Source of the DNA: Sipunculus nudus
Taxonomy: Eukaryota; Annelida; Sipuncula; Golfingiida; Sipunculidae
Assembly (NCBI GenBank): GCA_026874595.1
Contig: CM049309.1
Span: 70,162,926 to 70,226,925, forward strand
Direction of reading: 5' to 3'
Length of the DNA stretch: 64,000 nucleotides
This document shows positions 49,642 to 62,180 of the stretch, piece after piece. The notes under the pieces were generated by a model that saw only the letters and a program-made list of their open reading frames with translations, did not search any database and was not told where the DNA came from. How positions within the stretch are numbered: position 1 is the first letter of the stretch; each line of letters starts with the position of its first letter. Position numbers and translations under genes: made by a program.

Positions 49642-50458
49642 TTTTTTAATTTTTACCCAGGAGGAAGAATTTTTAAAATTTTAAAATGATGCTTCATGTA
49701 TAATAATATATACAACTTCTATGTTTTTAGTATAATTTGTCTCATTTTTTGACAAAATGCTACCAGTAAAAGTAATTTCTTCTATAATCTGGTGTAAATG
49801 TGAAGAAAACCTGGACTAGGTGTAACAAAAATAAAATTTCCATGACCTGTCTCAGCATCTATAAAAATATCTAATCCTCTAGCACACTGTGCTCTCATAA
49901 AGACTTGTTTTTCCACAGGTAATTTATTATGTCGTATAGTCACAGAAGCAAGTTAACCAGTTTACATATTTAATCAAGGGGAAATTGAAGTAAAAAAGAC
50001 TCATTTATCTGTTGTTTGTTGGATACAACGGTATGAAGCTCATACAAATTTAGCCAGAATCCTTACAATATTTGATTAACTGCACAATGGAACCTTGCAG
50101 TGTAAACCACAACCACACTTCTTTTCCTGTGATGGTGTGTTACTTCTGATAAATTACAATCAATTCCAGGTAGTGTGTTGAAAGAACACTCGAGATTTTC
50201 TTAATATGCTGACATTTTACCATTCACATTTCCTGCATTGTAGAATATCTGTTAATTAATCTTTCTAGTAACTAGATCCTCACATTCTTCATAAAGTCTT
50301 AACAATTGTTACTAATGACTGTAATCATTTTGTGTCACAGAACAGATGCAATCATTCAGCGATGTAAACTTTCTGATACCCATGCTAGTAACATATTGTA
50401 AGATTCTGTGTGATAATTTAGTTCTTTTGCTAAATATTCAAAAGCATGTACAAAGAGG
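49642..50458. other. AT-rich stretch, no gene seen
   Basis: I see no ORF, repeat or site that I can support. Confidence 0.45.
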
Positions 50459-52643
50459 AGAAGAATGAGAATCTGTGAAGATCCAGAATCTTCTTCCCAA
50501 TAAAACAGAAATCAGTACTTAATATCTCCAAATTCCCTTTCATCCCAGGACAAATTAAAATTTCTGGGTTTTATCTTCTTCATCATAATTCAGGCTAAAG
50601 TAATAATTGAAAGAAAAGAAGAATCAATATAAAGATAAGATTTTTTATGATAAAAATAAGAAAAAAAGTTGGCATGAATTAATTCCTGTCCTTCAAGGGA
50701 TAAATGAGGTTTTCATTTTTTCCATTGTTTGAATTTTAAAAATTGAATTCCAGTCACTCCCAGGAGAGAATGAGAACTCTCAAAGTTTTTTTTGGAAGAA
50801 CAGGAATCATTCCACACAATCTCTTGATTCTCATTTTCCTAGGAGAACAGGAATCATTCCACAAAATCTCTTGATTCTCATTTTTCCTAGGAGAACAGGA
50901 ATCATTCCACAAAATCTCTTGATTCTTATTTTTCCCAGGAAGAACAGGAATCATTTCACACAATCTCTTGATTCTCATTTTTCCTAGGAGAACAGGAATC
51001 ATTCCACAAAATCTCTTGATTCTCATTTTTCCTAGGAAGAACAGGAATCATTCCACAAAATCTCTTGATTCTCATTTTTCCTAGGAGAACAGGAATCATT
51101 CCACAAAATCTCTTGATTCTCATTTTTCCTAGGAAGAACAGGAATCATTCCACAAAATCTCTTGATTCTCATTTTTCCTAAGAGAACAGGAATCATTCCA
51201 CAAAATCTCTTGATTCTCATTTTTCCTAGGAGAACAGGAAACATTCCACAAAATCTCTTGATTCTCATTTTTCCTAGGAGAACAGGAATCATTCCACAAA
51301 ATCTCTTGATTCTCATTTTTCCTAGGAAGAACAGGAATCATTCCATAAAATCTCTTGATTCTCATTTTTCCTAGGAAGAACAGGAATCATTCAACAAAAT
51401 CTCTTGATTCTCATTTTTCCAAGGAGAACAGGAATCATTTCACACCATCTCTTGATTCTCATTTTCACCAGGAAGAACAGGAATCATTTCACACCATCTC
51501 TTGATTCTCATTTTTCCTAGGAGAATGAATCATTCCACACCATCTCTTGATTCTAATTTTTCCCAGGAAGAACAGGAATCATTCCACAAAATCTCTTGAT
51601 TCTCATTTTTCCTAGGAGAACAGGAATCATTCCACAAAATCTCTTGATTCTCATTTTTCCTATGAGAACAGGAGTCATTCCACAAAATCTCTTGATTCTC
51701 ATTTTTCCTAGGAGAACAGGAATCATTCCACAAAATCTCTTGATTCTCATTTTTCCTAGGAGAACAGGAATCATTCCACAAAATCTCTTGATTCTCATTT
51801 TTCCTAGGAGAACAGGAATCATTCCACAAAAATCTCTTGATTCTCATTTTTCCCAGGAAGAACAGGAATCACTTCACACCATCTCTTGATTCTCATTTTT
51901 CCTAGGAGAACAGGAATCATTCAACACCATCTCTTGATTCTCATTTTTCCTAGGAGAACGAATCATTCCACACCATCTCTTGATTCTCATTTTTCCCAGG
52001 AAGAACAGGAATCATTCCACAAAATCTCTTGATTCTCATTTTTCCTAGGAGAACAGGAATCATTCCACAAAATCTCTTGATTCTCATTTTTCCTAGGAGG
52101 ACAGGAATCATTCCACAAAATCTCTTGATTCTCATTTTTCCTAGGAGAACAGGAATCATTCCACAAAAACTCTTGATTCTCATTTTTCCTAGGAGAACAG
52201 GAATCATTCCACAAAATCTCTTGATTCTCATTTTTCCTAGGAGAACAGGAATCATTCCACAAAATCTCGATTCTCATTTTTCCTAGGAGAACAGGAATCA
52301 TTCCACAAAATCTCTTGATTCTCATTTTTTCCTAGGAAGAACAGGAATAACTTTGCACCATCTCTTGATTCTCATTTTTCCTAGGAAGAACAGGAATCAC
52401 TTTGCACCATCTCTTGATTCTCATTTTTCCTAGGAGAACAGGAATCATTCCACAAAATCTCTTGATTCTCATTTTTTCCTAAGAAGAACAGGAATCACTT
52501 TGCACCATCTCTTGATTCTCATTTTTCCTAGGAAGAACAGGAATCACTTCACACCATCTTTTGATTCTCATTTTTCCTAGGAAAAATGGTTTTCTAATTC
52601 TTCTTATGGAAAGATTCTGGATCCTCCTAGATTCTTATTCTTC
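50459..52643. mobile_element. TIR element (MITE-like) expanded by an internal minisatellite
   Basis: The left end (50,461-50,492), AAGAATGAGAATCTGTGAAG then ATCCAGAATCTT, matches the reverse complement of the right end (52,612-52,643), GAAGAATAAGAATCTAGGAG then GATCCAGAATCTT. The same termini bound the 656-bp element at 3,182-3,837. The core holds the 48-bp array at 50,788-52,583, and left of that about 290 bp of AT-rich DNA. There is no transposase and no clear target-site duplication. Confidence 0.75.
50788..52583. repeat. 48-bp minisatellite array, about 37 units
   Basis: The usual unit is GAGAACAGGAATCATTCCAC, AAAATCTCTTGATTCTCATT, TTTCCTAG (48 bp). GAAGAACAGG replaces GAGAACAGG in some units (49-50 bp). 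A second subtype has CACTTTGCACCATCTC or CATTTCACACCATCTC. The subtypes cluster: AAAATCTC units fill the interior and ACCATCTC units sit near 51,430-51,560, 51,870-52,000 and 52,340-52,580. A block of nine units appears twice about 430 bp apart (around 51,523 and 51,953). Because 48 is a multiple of 3, long frames run through on both strands (up to 112 codons). They are repeat artefacts, with only length variants breaking them; no start context or homology supports a protein. Confidence 0.95.
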
Positions 52644-54359
52644 AATATACACATGCATACACTGGCCTATATTGTCTTGTGGTTAAGATGTTGCATTTAA
52701 GGGGCCTGATAAATATTACTCAAAATGTTTAAATGTGAGAAAAAATATGCAGCCCCAGGAGTGTTTGAATCAGACTGCTTCACACTAGGCCACTATTAAT
52801 CCACATCTGTTCAGTTTACTGTAGTCTGCTAGTTAGACAGTGTACAGTGTTCTGTTTAGTTTAGTCCAGTTTAAAAGTAAACCACTTCCTAATGTGTACA
52901 GGCAAATCCATTTCTAGTCCCTATGTTGCCAGTTTTTCTACCATTTAGCTTTTTCTACTGTTTAACAGCACAGTAAATCAGTGTGCACAGTTTTATTAAA
53001 GGAACTGATTCAGGCTTTTCCCCAAATTTGGTGGTAAACTGAGTATAAACTTGGTAAGACCACTAAGTACTGCAAGTTCAGCATCAGGTGGGATGATGCA
53101 GCGTCAACCAAATCAATAAGTGATTTTCTGCTGACTAGGTTTGCATTCTATTTCTCCACAGTCCCTATCCCAGATGATAAGCATGTAATTATAAAGCCTT
53201 TGAAGGGAAAAGTGTAATTATATGATCCATAACCTGTCTATAAAACTTAATCTCAATGTCCTTGTTGCTTTGACTTTTTACTCTTCTTTCTGCCTCCCCT
53301 TGTTCTGTATATAGGAATCCTTGTAAATGAACTTTGTCTGGAGGACGACATCAACCTCAATACCATTTTCCTAATTCACTTCCCTACAATGGAGTAACCA
53401 CAGAAATTCTCCCTATATTTTAAAATGTATATTTGATTGCCCAAAAGTTGACTTCAATGAATATATGACATTTTGGTTACTTAAGGCAATTTTGCACTGC
53501 ATTATTCTATAGATAAGGGCCAGAGGTTCATTGTCCTCTACTCCAGGAAAATGCAAGTACAGTGATCATGTACATCTTTTAAATCATGTAAACTAACATA
53601 AGCAGTGAATACATCTGATTATTCTTGTTTCATTATTCTTGTGCATTCAATGAACCTTTGTCAATTATAATTCTACATGTTCATGCATACAGATATTTAA
53701 ATGGTTTATATGCCAAGCATTCAGCAGACAATCAGTAGATGGAGGAAACAGACATTAGACCATATTACCAGGAGAAATAAACAGGAAAACAGACAGAGCG
53801 AAAGACAGATTCAAAGAATGAGACAGAAAAAGGCTGACTGAGCCAGCATAGAGAAAGAACCAACTCTAAGGAAAATTCATAGCATTATATTCAAGGAAAC
53901 AAAATAATAATTTTTTAAAAACATTTTTATAAATACAAAGGGTTATTTCATCCTGTCATCTTTGTTCTTCCAGTGGAGACATAAATCCACTTTTTGTCGA
54001 CTGTTTTCCTTTCCCACAAGGACACTAATCAAAATGGAAGAAATACCTCACTAGTAATGCCACAGATTAAATGAAATTGTCACTTAATTTAAATCATTTC
54101 ATGATTCAAATTTAATATTCCTCAAACAGCTTCGACCAAACAAATCCAATTAATTAAGTTTAGATCAACATTTTTTTTCAAATTAAAAATTAATTAATTA
54201 AAGTTTTGTGATATGTTAACCTGGCTGTTTTGTTTTATATTCTGACAAGGTTATTATAATATTTGTTTCTGGCTTCCCTTCAAATGTTGTTTCTCGATCT
54301 ACACTGTTTGTATAAAAATGATGATAACAGTTATTTCACTGATTAATTAAATCCATGGT
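52644..54359. other. AT-rich stretch, no gene seen
   Basis: I see no ORF of note and no tandem array. 53,740-53,840 is purine-rich. Confidence 0.45.
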
Positions 54360-54895
54360 AAACGAGGGCACCGCAAAGCGGAGCATCCCCTTGCATGGGA
54401 GCATAATGATATGAGGTGTATTACACAAGTGTTAAAATGAGGAGGGGAGGTGTGTGAGCTTGAGCTTTGACGTCAAACTCAATAAGTTGTAGGTGTATTG
54501 GTGGGTGAGCCATATGTGCGAGATGAATGGTTTTGGTCAAACGGTTTGGCTTGAAATCGATCCAAAAGCTTTTTCAAGAAGTGGGTGCTGTGGCCGTGAC
54601 CTTTGACCCTGTGACCTCAAAATTGATAGGTTTCTTCATCCATGGGTGGGTAAGCCGTATGTGCAAGATGAAAGGTTTACGTCAAAAGGTTTTGCTTTAA
54701 ATGGGTCCACAAGTTTTTTTCAAGAAGTGGGTGCTGTGGCCGTGACCATTGACCCCGTGACCTCAAAATCAATAGGTTTCTTCATCCATGGGTGGGTAAG
54801 CCATATGTGCAAGATGAAAGGACAGACAGATGGACGGACGCACAAACGGAGGCGTTACTATATCCCTTTTGCAACTTCGTTGCGAGGGGATAATA
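54360..54895 (+). mobile_element. Non-autonomous element, family B, with 146-bp internal repeat
   Basis: The left end has GCACCGCAAAGCGGAGCATC then CCCTTGCATGGGAGC (54,369-54,403). The right end has GGACAGACAGATGGACGGAC (54,821-54,840), then TATATCCCTTTTGCAACTTC and GTTGCGAGGGGATAA (54,859-54,893), the latter holding the inverted pair TTGCAAC/GTTGCGA. Between them is a unit of about 146 bp present about two and a half times, marked by CAAGAAGTGGGTGCTGTGG at 54,575 and 54,721, with TGACCTTTGACC-like and TGACCTCAAAAT phrases. A 103-codon frame across it (54,646-54,957) is repeat-derived, not a gene. A relative of the inner unit lies at 57,740-58,170. Confidence 0.65.
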
Positions 54896-54899
54896 ATTT

Positions 54900-57640
54900 T
54901 ATACTATTTGCTATATGCTACAGAAATACATCGTGTCCTATTAATCTTATAAGATAATGTCAAACAAATGTAACATTGAAATATATAAAATACATAGAAA
55001 TATCAGCAAGTTCTTATTATTGCCAAATACCAATAGGCCCCTTGGTAGTTTAAACCTATGGTACCAGACCTGAAGAATTCCATGAAAAGAACTTCCAGAT
55101 TTGATGATTTACTTATTGACGAATTTTCTGTGGTTATACCAATGAGTTTCTCAAAGCATGACTGCATGGCATCCATTGAAATGCTTTTATTGAGTCATCC
55201 ATTTTTTAAAGCAATGGTCAGGTGATGTCAAGGAAACCATGTAAATCTCTCCCTTAATTAAATAAATGTTCCATTATGATGTCTGGCAGTTATTTTTCCA
55301 TTTGCAAATTACATAAAATTGTGTTCTTTTAGTTTGATTATCTCATCTTGTTTCAGGAACTTAGGACAGGGTACATGCCTTATTGTTTAAAATCCAGTTT
55401 ATGATTTTTTTCTGGTTCTAATTTCTGAGCTTAGATGACTACATATTATGACTGTAAATTATGTAATAAGGAAAAATTTTGTTGGAATAACTGGTTGAAT
55501 TGATTATTCATACCTGTGTAAACATAACCTCTGACCAAGACACCGTAAAATAACACACAATCCTGATAATATTGCTTTGTTCATAAACATGCATGCAATC
55601 TACAGATATTGCCATGGATCTGAAATTAAGAAAATAAAATAAGCAGCACAAAGCATATAACCTAGCACAAAGCATATAACCTTATTTAGACTGATTTGCA
55701 AAAATCTACCACAACTGCAGATATCAGATTTTCTTGCTGCAAGGGCACATATAATTTCCATCCTAGCTTGCACCCCGGGGGCACCACAACTGTTTTGTGT
55801 CTGTTCCCCCAGAGTATGCTGTTCTCCATAACAAAGTGAGGTAAAAATATCAGCTCTAACATTGCGGGAAAAGAAGGCCAAGGTGTCCGTCTGCTGTTAT
55901 CTAATAATCAGTACCGTGACTTGTGTGCCAGCCCTGGTATGTCTAGGTTAAGTGGGAGAGGGATTACCTTTGTTTCCTCAAGTATTTTCACCCCAGAATG
56001 AGATAATAGTAGGAAGAAAGCAATCAAGAAGAAAGCACATCCTCTGCACCAATGGTAACAAATTTGCTAATGTAAACACTAAGACACACTGATCATCCTA
56101 AGAACGTAAATTTCCAAATAAGGGATAAAACTAATTAAACTAATTAGAAAGCTGTCAGAGACCACATATATGCCTCCAATAGAATCCTAATCAAACTTTG
56201 ATGTGTTATACACAGAAAATATATGGATACCTGCCCAAAAGTGTGTCACAGTTCATCAAATTGATGGTTGCATCACACGCCAGCTATGTTCACCAAAACA
56301 AAGGCAACCCTTATAGCATGCAGTTAGTGAATCTTCCTATTTGGCAGGGTTAACAAATGCCTTATTTTGCAATGGCATGGAATCCTTAGGATAAAACATA
56401 GTATGGTAGTGCAGATTACCCTCAAAATTAAATATATAATTCCTTGAGTTTTACCCTAATGTTAAAAAAGTAATAAAAGTCTGTTCAAAATTTTTTAGTA
56501 AAAGTTCTAACATTCAGAAAACAAATTAGCAACCGAGTAACCAACAAAGACTAAAAAATATATACCGGTAGCTCTTGGCAGACAAAGATCTCCTAGGAGA
56601 TAAATTTGTCAAAGCAGAATTGACAGAAAAGTTTAATGATAAAAATTCAGAACCAGACACAGTATAATGTGTGTCTCTTTGTACAATTTTCATATTTCTT
56701 TTAAAACAAAACTCTAGCTGATCTCTGGTGAGGGAATTTGTAACAATTAGGAGAGGTGATTTGTACTTTGGTACTTAAATCAGAGATGTACTTTCTGTCA
56801 CTGACCGAGATACACAGTGAGTGGTCTATATTTCTTTTAATGTGATCACTTTTAATCACTTTTTCATACAAAATGAACTTCACGTATGATGATTATCACA
56901 ATTATACACTGAAAACATGATAAATCTAATTACTTTATAGTCCTCATGTATCCATGAGTAAAAGTATTTGAGAAAGTAATCAATAAAGTTTTGCTGATTA
57001 TCTTAATTACATCTCTCATCATGATAATTATTTGCCTTTTACCGACTGGCAAAGGGCTGATCAAATTTCACACTTAACTAGCGGTCTTTAACCCAATGTA
57101 TAAAAAAGTGACATAACAAGTTACCTAAATCTTAAGTCACATTATTTACAACAGTATCATGCCCGGAATAACATTAAAGCCCTACTAAAAAGTTCCCTCA
57201 AACATTTTTTGTTTAAAGACCGGAGAGAGTTTATTAGCATGAGGTGATCACAAAGGATACTGTTTCCCTAAAACCTACACAAACGCAGGGTATGATGGAC
57301 TATTATTAACCTCAATACAACAGCACACCTGCCTTGATTAAACCACCACAGGATAATTAACTTGATCGTATTTGTGAAATACTGGGGTTTATTACATCCA
57401 GGGTCGTTGTTAAACAGCTAATGTGTCGCACAGGCCATCAGTTCACTCTCCGAGTCCTGTGTTATTGACCAGTCGCAACCTGTGACCAAATCCTGCTTAT
57501 AACTTCATCATTAATATTCATGATACTTCAAAGGATAAAACTACAATAATGAGAACACAAACTCAACTCTACAGCATAAAGCATCATGTCTGCCAAACTG
57601 TTAAATGGACCTATATTCACATACCCCGCATATTAGATAT
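54900..57640. other. AT-rich stretch with GC-richer islands, no gene called
   Basis: A 93-codon minus-strand frame at 55,600-55,881 has a somewhat protein-like middle (HTLGEQTQNSCGAPGVQARM, then EIICALAARKSDICSCGRF) and a weak donor-like AAG/GTTATA near 55,680. It is not enough for a call. 57,360-57,520 is GC-richer and non-repetitive and may be regulatory. Confidence 0.4.
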
Positions 57641-57644
57641 ACAA

Positions 57645-58170
57645 ACTAGGGACTCATGGGTCACAAGGCTCAGCTGACTTTGTCTATCTGAGGATATTTC
57701 TATCTCATCGGCTATTGAAACATGATTTATTTTTGGCAGTATAGTGTTTGATATTATAGGGGCTAAGCCCATTTACAATCCAAAAACTTTTTCAAAAAGT
57801 GGTTTCTGTGACCTTGAGCTTTTGATATCAAAGCTTTTGGGTTCTATTCCTATTGCTGTGAACTTGACTTTGACCTTGTGGCCTCAAAATATATACAGTT
57901 CTTTCCCTACTGACAGGAGAGCCATTTGTGAAAGGTGGAAGGTTTGGAAAGAAAAGTTTGGCTTAAAATGTTTCCACAATCTTTTTTAAAGAAATGGGTC
58001 CTGTGACCTTGACCTTTGACATCAAAATCAATGAGATGAGATTATTCCTTCTTGGTAGGTAAGCGATCATGTGAAAGATTTGGGATGGAATGTTTTGCTT
58101 TAAATGCATCAACAACTTTCTATAGAATTGGTGACTGTTACCTTTACCTTTGACATATCATATATAGAGT
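57645..58170 (+). mobile_element. Truncated element with family A left end and family B-type units
   Basis: The left end, GGGACTCATGGGTCACAAGG then CTCAGCTGACT (57,649-57,679), matches the family A left ends at 13,124 and 45,761. From about 57,785 come three diverged units resembling the inner repeat of 54,360-54,895: TTTTTCAAAAAGTGGTTTCT then GTGACCTTGAG (57,787-57,818), AAAGAAATGGGTCCTGTGACC then TTGACCTTTGACATC (57,988-58,023), and a third near 58,130-58,155. No family A or B right end follows, so the 3' part is lost or unrecognisable. Confidence 0.5.
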
Positions 58171-59019
58171 TCATTTTATTTTTTAACAGCCAATAACTTT
58201 TAGCATAAGGTATAAACACAAGCAACATTCACAAATATTCTGTATTTAAGTATAAAATTAGTCAATAAAACAATCAAACTCTGAATTAAATTCTGTCTTC
58301 TAGTTACTAATGATGTAGGAAACAGCAGCTCTGTAACCGTAAGATTCCAGGAATGCTGTTTGAACTTCTCTCCCAATTGCTCTTAGAATGGGAAAACATC
58401 TGCAAATGTTTCACTGCCTACATTAGAGGAGAAAGTAAGATCTCTTCCTATATTTAGCACAAATACATGATTCATGGGAAGACTGCACCTATTTAGACAA
58501 TTCTTTTGAATTATTTGTATTAAATAAAGATACCAACTGAATCTCTTGTAAAAGTGCATGAGCCCAGAGAGTATGAGACAGAAACTCCAAAGGTCTTAAG
58601 AGTAAGTTTTCCTTTTTTTCTGGACAAAAAATTTCAAAATTCACATGTGGGTATCGTGTCACTCCACATTAACTGTTGAATGTTTATTTATTCTCTAATG
58701 CCATCTGCAATGCATTTCTCCCATAATTCCAAATAACAATTATTGAAGAAAGCTTAAGCTGAAAAAGGGATCCATGGACTTTAAGATGTCCACAATGATG
58801 CCAATATGCCATTGCTGGTAATTTATTTTTTATAATCTGTAAAAAAAACAAGCTTTAGATTCTACTTTACCAAAAAATTAGTATTTCTGCAAGTTAATAA
58901 CAACATGACTTAAAATGAATGTCAATAGCACTGTCTGCAATGTATAAAAGTTCAAAATATGAATGGTTAACTAAATTCGATGAGAAGAACAGAAAATACT
59001 TGAAATGGTTTAGTTTTAG
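58171..59019. other. AT-rich stretch, no gene seen
   Basis: I see nothing here that I can support. Confidence 0.45.
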
Positions 59020-59250
59020 CCTGCTGACTGTGATGTGTTAGGCCCGCGAAACCATTCATCTTGGTTTTAAATCCCACAGGGGGAGGATTCCTGGAACAAG
59101 TTTTTGTCACCGATATCCATCTGTTTGCTCAGTAGCATAGAGAACTCTATTTCATTCTGTGGTGTGTTTGCACAGCCTACACCACTGATTGTCTTCCTCT
59201 CTCCCGTGGCCTTCAGTAAACAGTTCAAATGATTCGGGGCAAATACCAAA
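59020..59250 (+). mobile_element. Possible decayed tRNA-derived SINE
   Basis: TTAGCCTGCTGACTG stands where a box A would be (about 59,017-59,031), and GGTTTTAAATCCC (59,063-59,075) resembles a B box with one extra base. About 150 bp of moderately GC-rich body follows, to about 59,245. The spacing fits a tRNA head, but both boxes are imperfect. The 60-codon minus-strand frame over it is incidental. The 47-bp array begins about 60 bp downstream. Confidence 0.3.
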
Positions 59251-59311
59251 AAGATGTCACAGTACCTTTAGCATCAGAGTGTAATGCTGCTGATCCTGTG
59301 TCAGACTCCAG

Positions 59312-62180
59312 GGATAATACAGATAGACTGCTGTGTCCTTCAATTTTATAATTAATACTGATAATACAGATAGACTGCTGTGTCCTTCAATTTTATAATT
59401 AATACTGATAATACAGATAGACTGCTGTGTCCTTCAGTTTTATAATTAATACTGATAATACAGATAGACTGCTGTGTCCTTCAATTTTATAATTAATACT
59501 GATAATACAGATAGACTGCTGTGTCCTTCAATTTTATAATTAATACTGATAATACAGATAGACTGCTGTGTCCTTCAATTTTATAATTAATACTGATAAT
59601 ACAGATAGACTGCTGTGTCCTTCAATTTTATAATTAATACTGATAATACAGATAGACTGCTGTGTCCTTCAGTTTTATAATTAATACTGATAATACAGAT
59701 AGACTGCTGTGTCCTTCAATTTTATAATTAATACTGATAATACAGATAGACTGCTGTGTCCTTCAATTTTATAATTAATACTGATAATACAGATAGACTG
59801 CTGTGTCCTTCAATTTTATAATTAATACTGATAATACAGATAGACTGCTGTGTCCTTCAGTTTTATAATTAATACTGATAATACAGATAGACTGTTGTGT
59901 CCTTCAGTTTTATAATTAATACTGATAATACAGATAGACTGCTGTGTCCTTCAGTTTTATAATTAATACTGATAATACAGATAGACTGCTGTGTCCTTCA
60001 GTTTTATAATTAATACTGATAATACAGATAGACTGCTGTGTCCTTCAGTTTTATAATTAATACTGATAATACAGATAGACTGCTGTGTCCTTCAGTTTTA
60101 TAATTAATACTGATAATACAGATAGACTGCTGTGTCCTTCAGTTTTATAATTAATACTGATAATACAGATAGACTGCTGTGTCCTTCAGTTTTATAATTA
60201 ATACTGATAATACAGATAGACTGCTGTGTCCTTCAATTTTATAATTAATACTGATAATACAGATAGACTGCTGTGTCCTTCAGTTTTATAATTAATACTG
60301 ATAATACAGATAGACTGCTGTGTCCTTCAGTTTTATAATTAATACTGATAATACAGATAGACTGCTGTGTCCTTCAGTTTTATAATTAATACTGATAATA
60401 CAGATAGACTGCTGTGTCCTTCAGTTTTATAATTAATACTGATAATACAGATAGACTGCTGTGTCCTTCAGTTTTATAATTAATACTGATAATACAGATA
60501 GACTGCTGTGTCCTTCAGTTTTATAATTAATACTGATAATACAGATAGACTGCTGTGTCCTTCAGTTTTATAATTAATACTGATAATACAGATAGACTGC
60601 TGTGTCCTTCAGTTTTATAATTAATACTGATAATACAGATAGACTGCTGTGTCCTTCAGTTTTATAATTAATACTGATAATACAGATAGACTGCTGTGTC
60701 CTTCAGTTTTATAATTAATACTGATAATACAGATAGACTGCTGTGTCCTTCAGTTTTATAATTAATACTGATAATACAGATAGACTGCTGTGTCCTTCAG
60801 TTTTATAATTAATACTGATAATACAGATAGACTGCTGTGTCCTTCAGTTTTATAATTAATACTGATAATACAGATAGACTGCTGTGTCCTTCAGTTTTAT
60901 AATTAATACTGATAATACAGATAGACTGCTGTGTCCTTCAGTTTTATAATTAATACTGATAATACAGATAGACTGCTGTGTCCTTCAGTTTTATAATTAA
61001 TACTGATAATACAGATAGACTGCTGTGTCCTTCAGTTTTATAATTAATACTGATAATACAGATAGACTGCTGTGTCCTTCAGTTTTATAATTAATACTGA
61101 TAATACAGATAGACTGCTGTGTCCTTCAGTTTTATAATTAATACTGATAATACAGATAGACTGCTGTGTCCTTCAATTTTATAATTAATACTGATAATAC
61201 AGATAGACTGCTGTGTCCTTCAATTTTATAATTAATACTGATAATACAGATAGACTGCTGTGTCCTTCAATTTTATAATTAATACTGATAATACAGATAG
61301 ACTGCTGTGTCCTTCAATTTTATAATTAATACTGATAATACAGATAGACTGCTGTGTCCTTCAATTTTATAATTAATACTGATAATACAGATAGACTGCT
61401 GTGTCCTTCAATTTTATAATTAATACTGATAATACAGATAGACTGCTGTGTCCTTCAGTTTTATAATTAATACTGATAATACAGATAGACTGCTGTGTCC
61501 TTCAGTTTTATAATTAATACTGATAATACAGATAGACTGCTGTGTCCTTCAGTTTTATAATTAATACTGATAATACAGATAGACTGCTGTGTCCTTCAGT
61601 TTTATAATTAATACTGATAATACAGATAGACTGCTGTGTCCTTCAGTTTTATAATTAATACTGATAATACAGATAGACTGCTGTGTCCTTCAATTTTATA
61701 ATTAATACTGATAATACAGATAGACTGCTGTGTCCTTCAATTTTATAATTAATACTGATAATACAGATAGACTGCTGTGTCCTTCAATTTTATAATTAAT
61801 ACTGATAATACAGATAGACTGCTGTGTCCTTCAATTTTATAATTAATACTGATAATACAGATAGACTGCTGTGTCCTTCAATTTTATAATTAATACTGAT
61901 AATACAGATAGACTGCTGTGTCCTTCAATTTTATAATTAATACTGATAATACAGATAGACTGCTGTGTCCTTCAATTTTATAATTAATACTGATAATACA
62001 GATAGACTGCTGTGTCCTTCAATTTTATAATTAATACTGATAATACAGATAGACTGCTGTGTCCTTCAATTTTAAAATTAATACTGATAATACAGATAGA
62101 CTGCTGTGTCCTTCAATTTTATAATTAATACTGATAATACAGATAGACTGCTGTGTCCTTCAATTTAATAATTAATACTG
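59312..62180. repeat. 47-bp minisatellite array, 61 units, nearly perfect
   Basis: The unit is ACTGATAATACAGATAGACT, GCTGTGTCCTTCAATTTTAT, AATTAAT (47 bp). I count 61 units, which accounts for the length (61 x 47 = 2,867). Almost the only variation is one A/G site (TTCAATTTT or TTCAGTTTT). Read left to right the array is A2 G1 A4 G1 A3 G8 A1 G19 A6 G5 A11. Single extra changes are GCTG to GTTG in unit 13 (59,895), a T-to-A near 62,075 in unit 59 and AATTTAATA in the last unit. Each unit has stop codons, so it is non-coding. Such low divergence implies very recent expansion or strong homogenisation. Confidence 0.98.

Noticed and set aside
50754-52325. Many 70-112-codon frames reading as repeats of MRIKRFCGMIPVLLGK or ENQEILWNDSCSPRK
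   Set aside because: The 48-bp unit is a multiple of 3 and lacks stops in several frames on both strands; indel variants shift frame between units without any frame being favoured.
54646-54957. 103-codon plus-strand ORF
   Set aside because: Lies over the 146-bp repeat unit and the GGAC-type tail of the family B element; no protein similarity recognised.
55600-55881. 93-codon minus-strand frame as an exon
   Set aside because: Part of it looks protein-like, but the donor is weak, no acceptor is visible and half of the frame is hydrophobic AT-driven sequence; noted in the region entry only.
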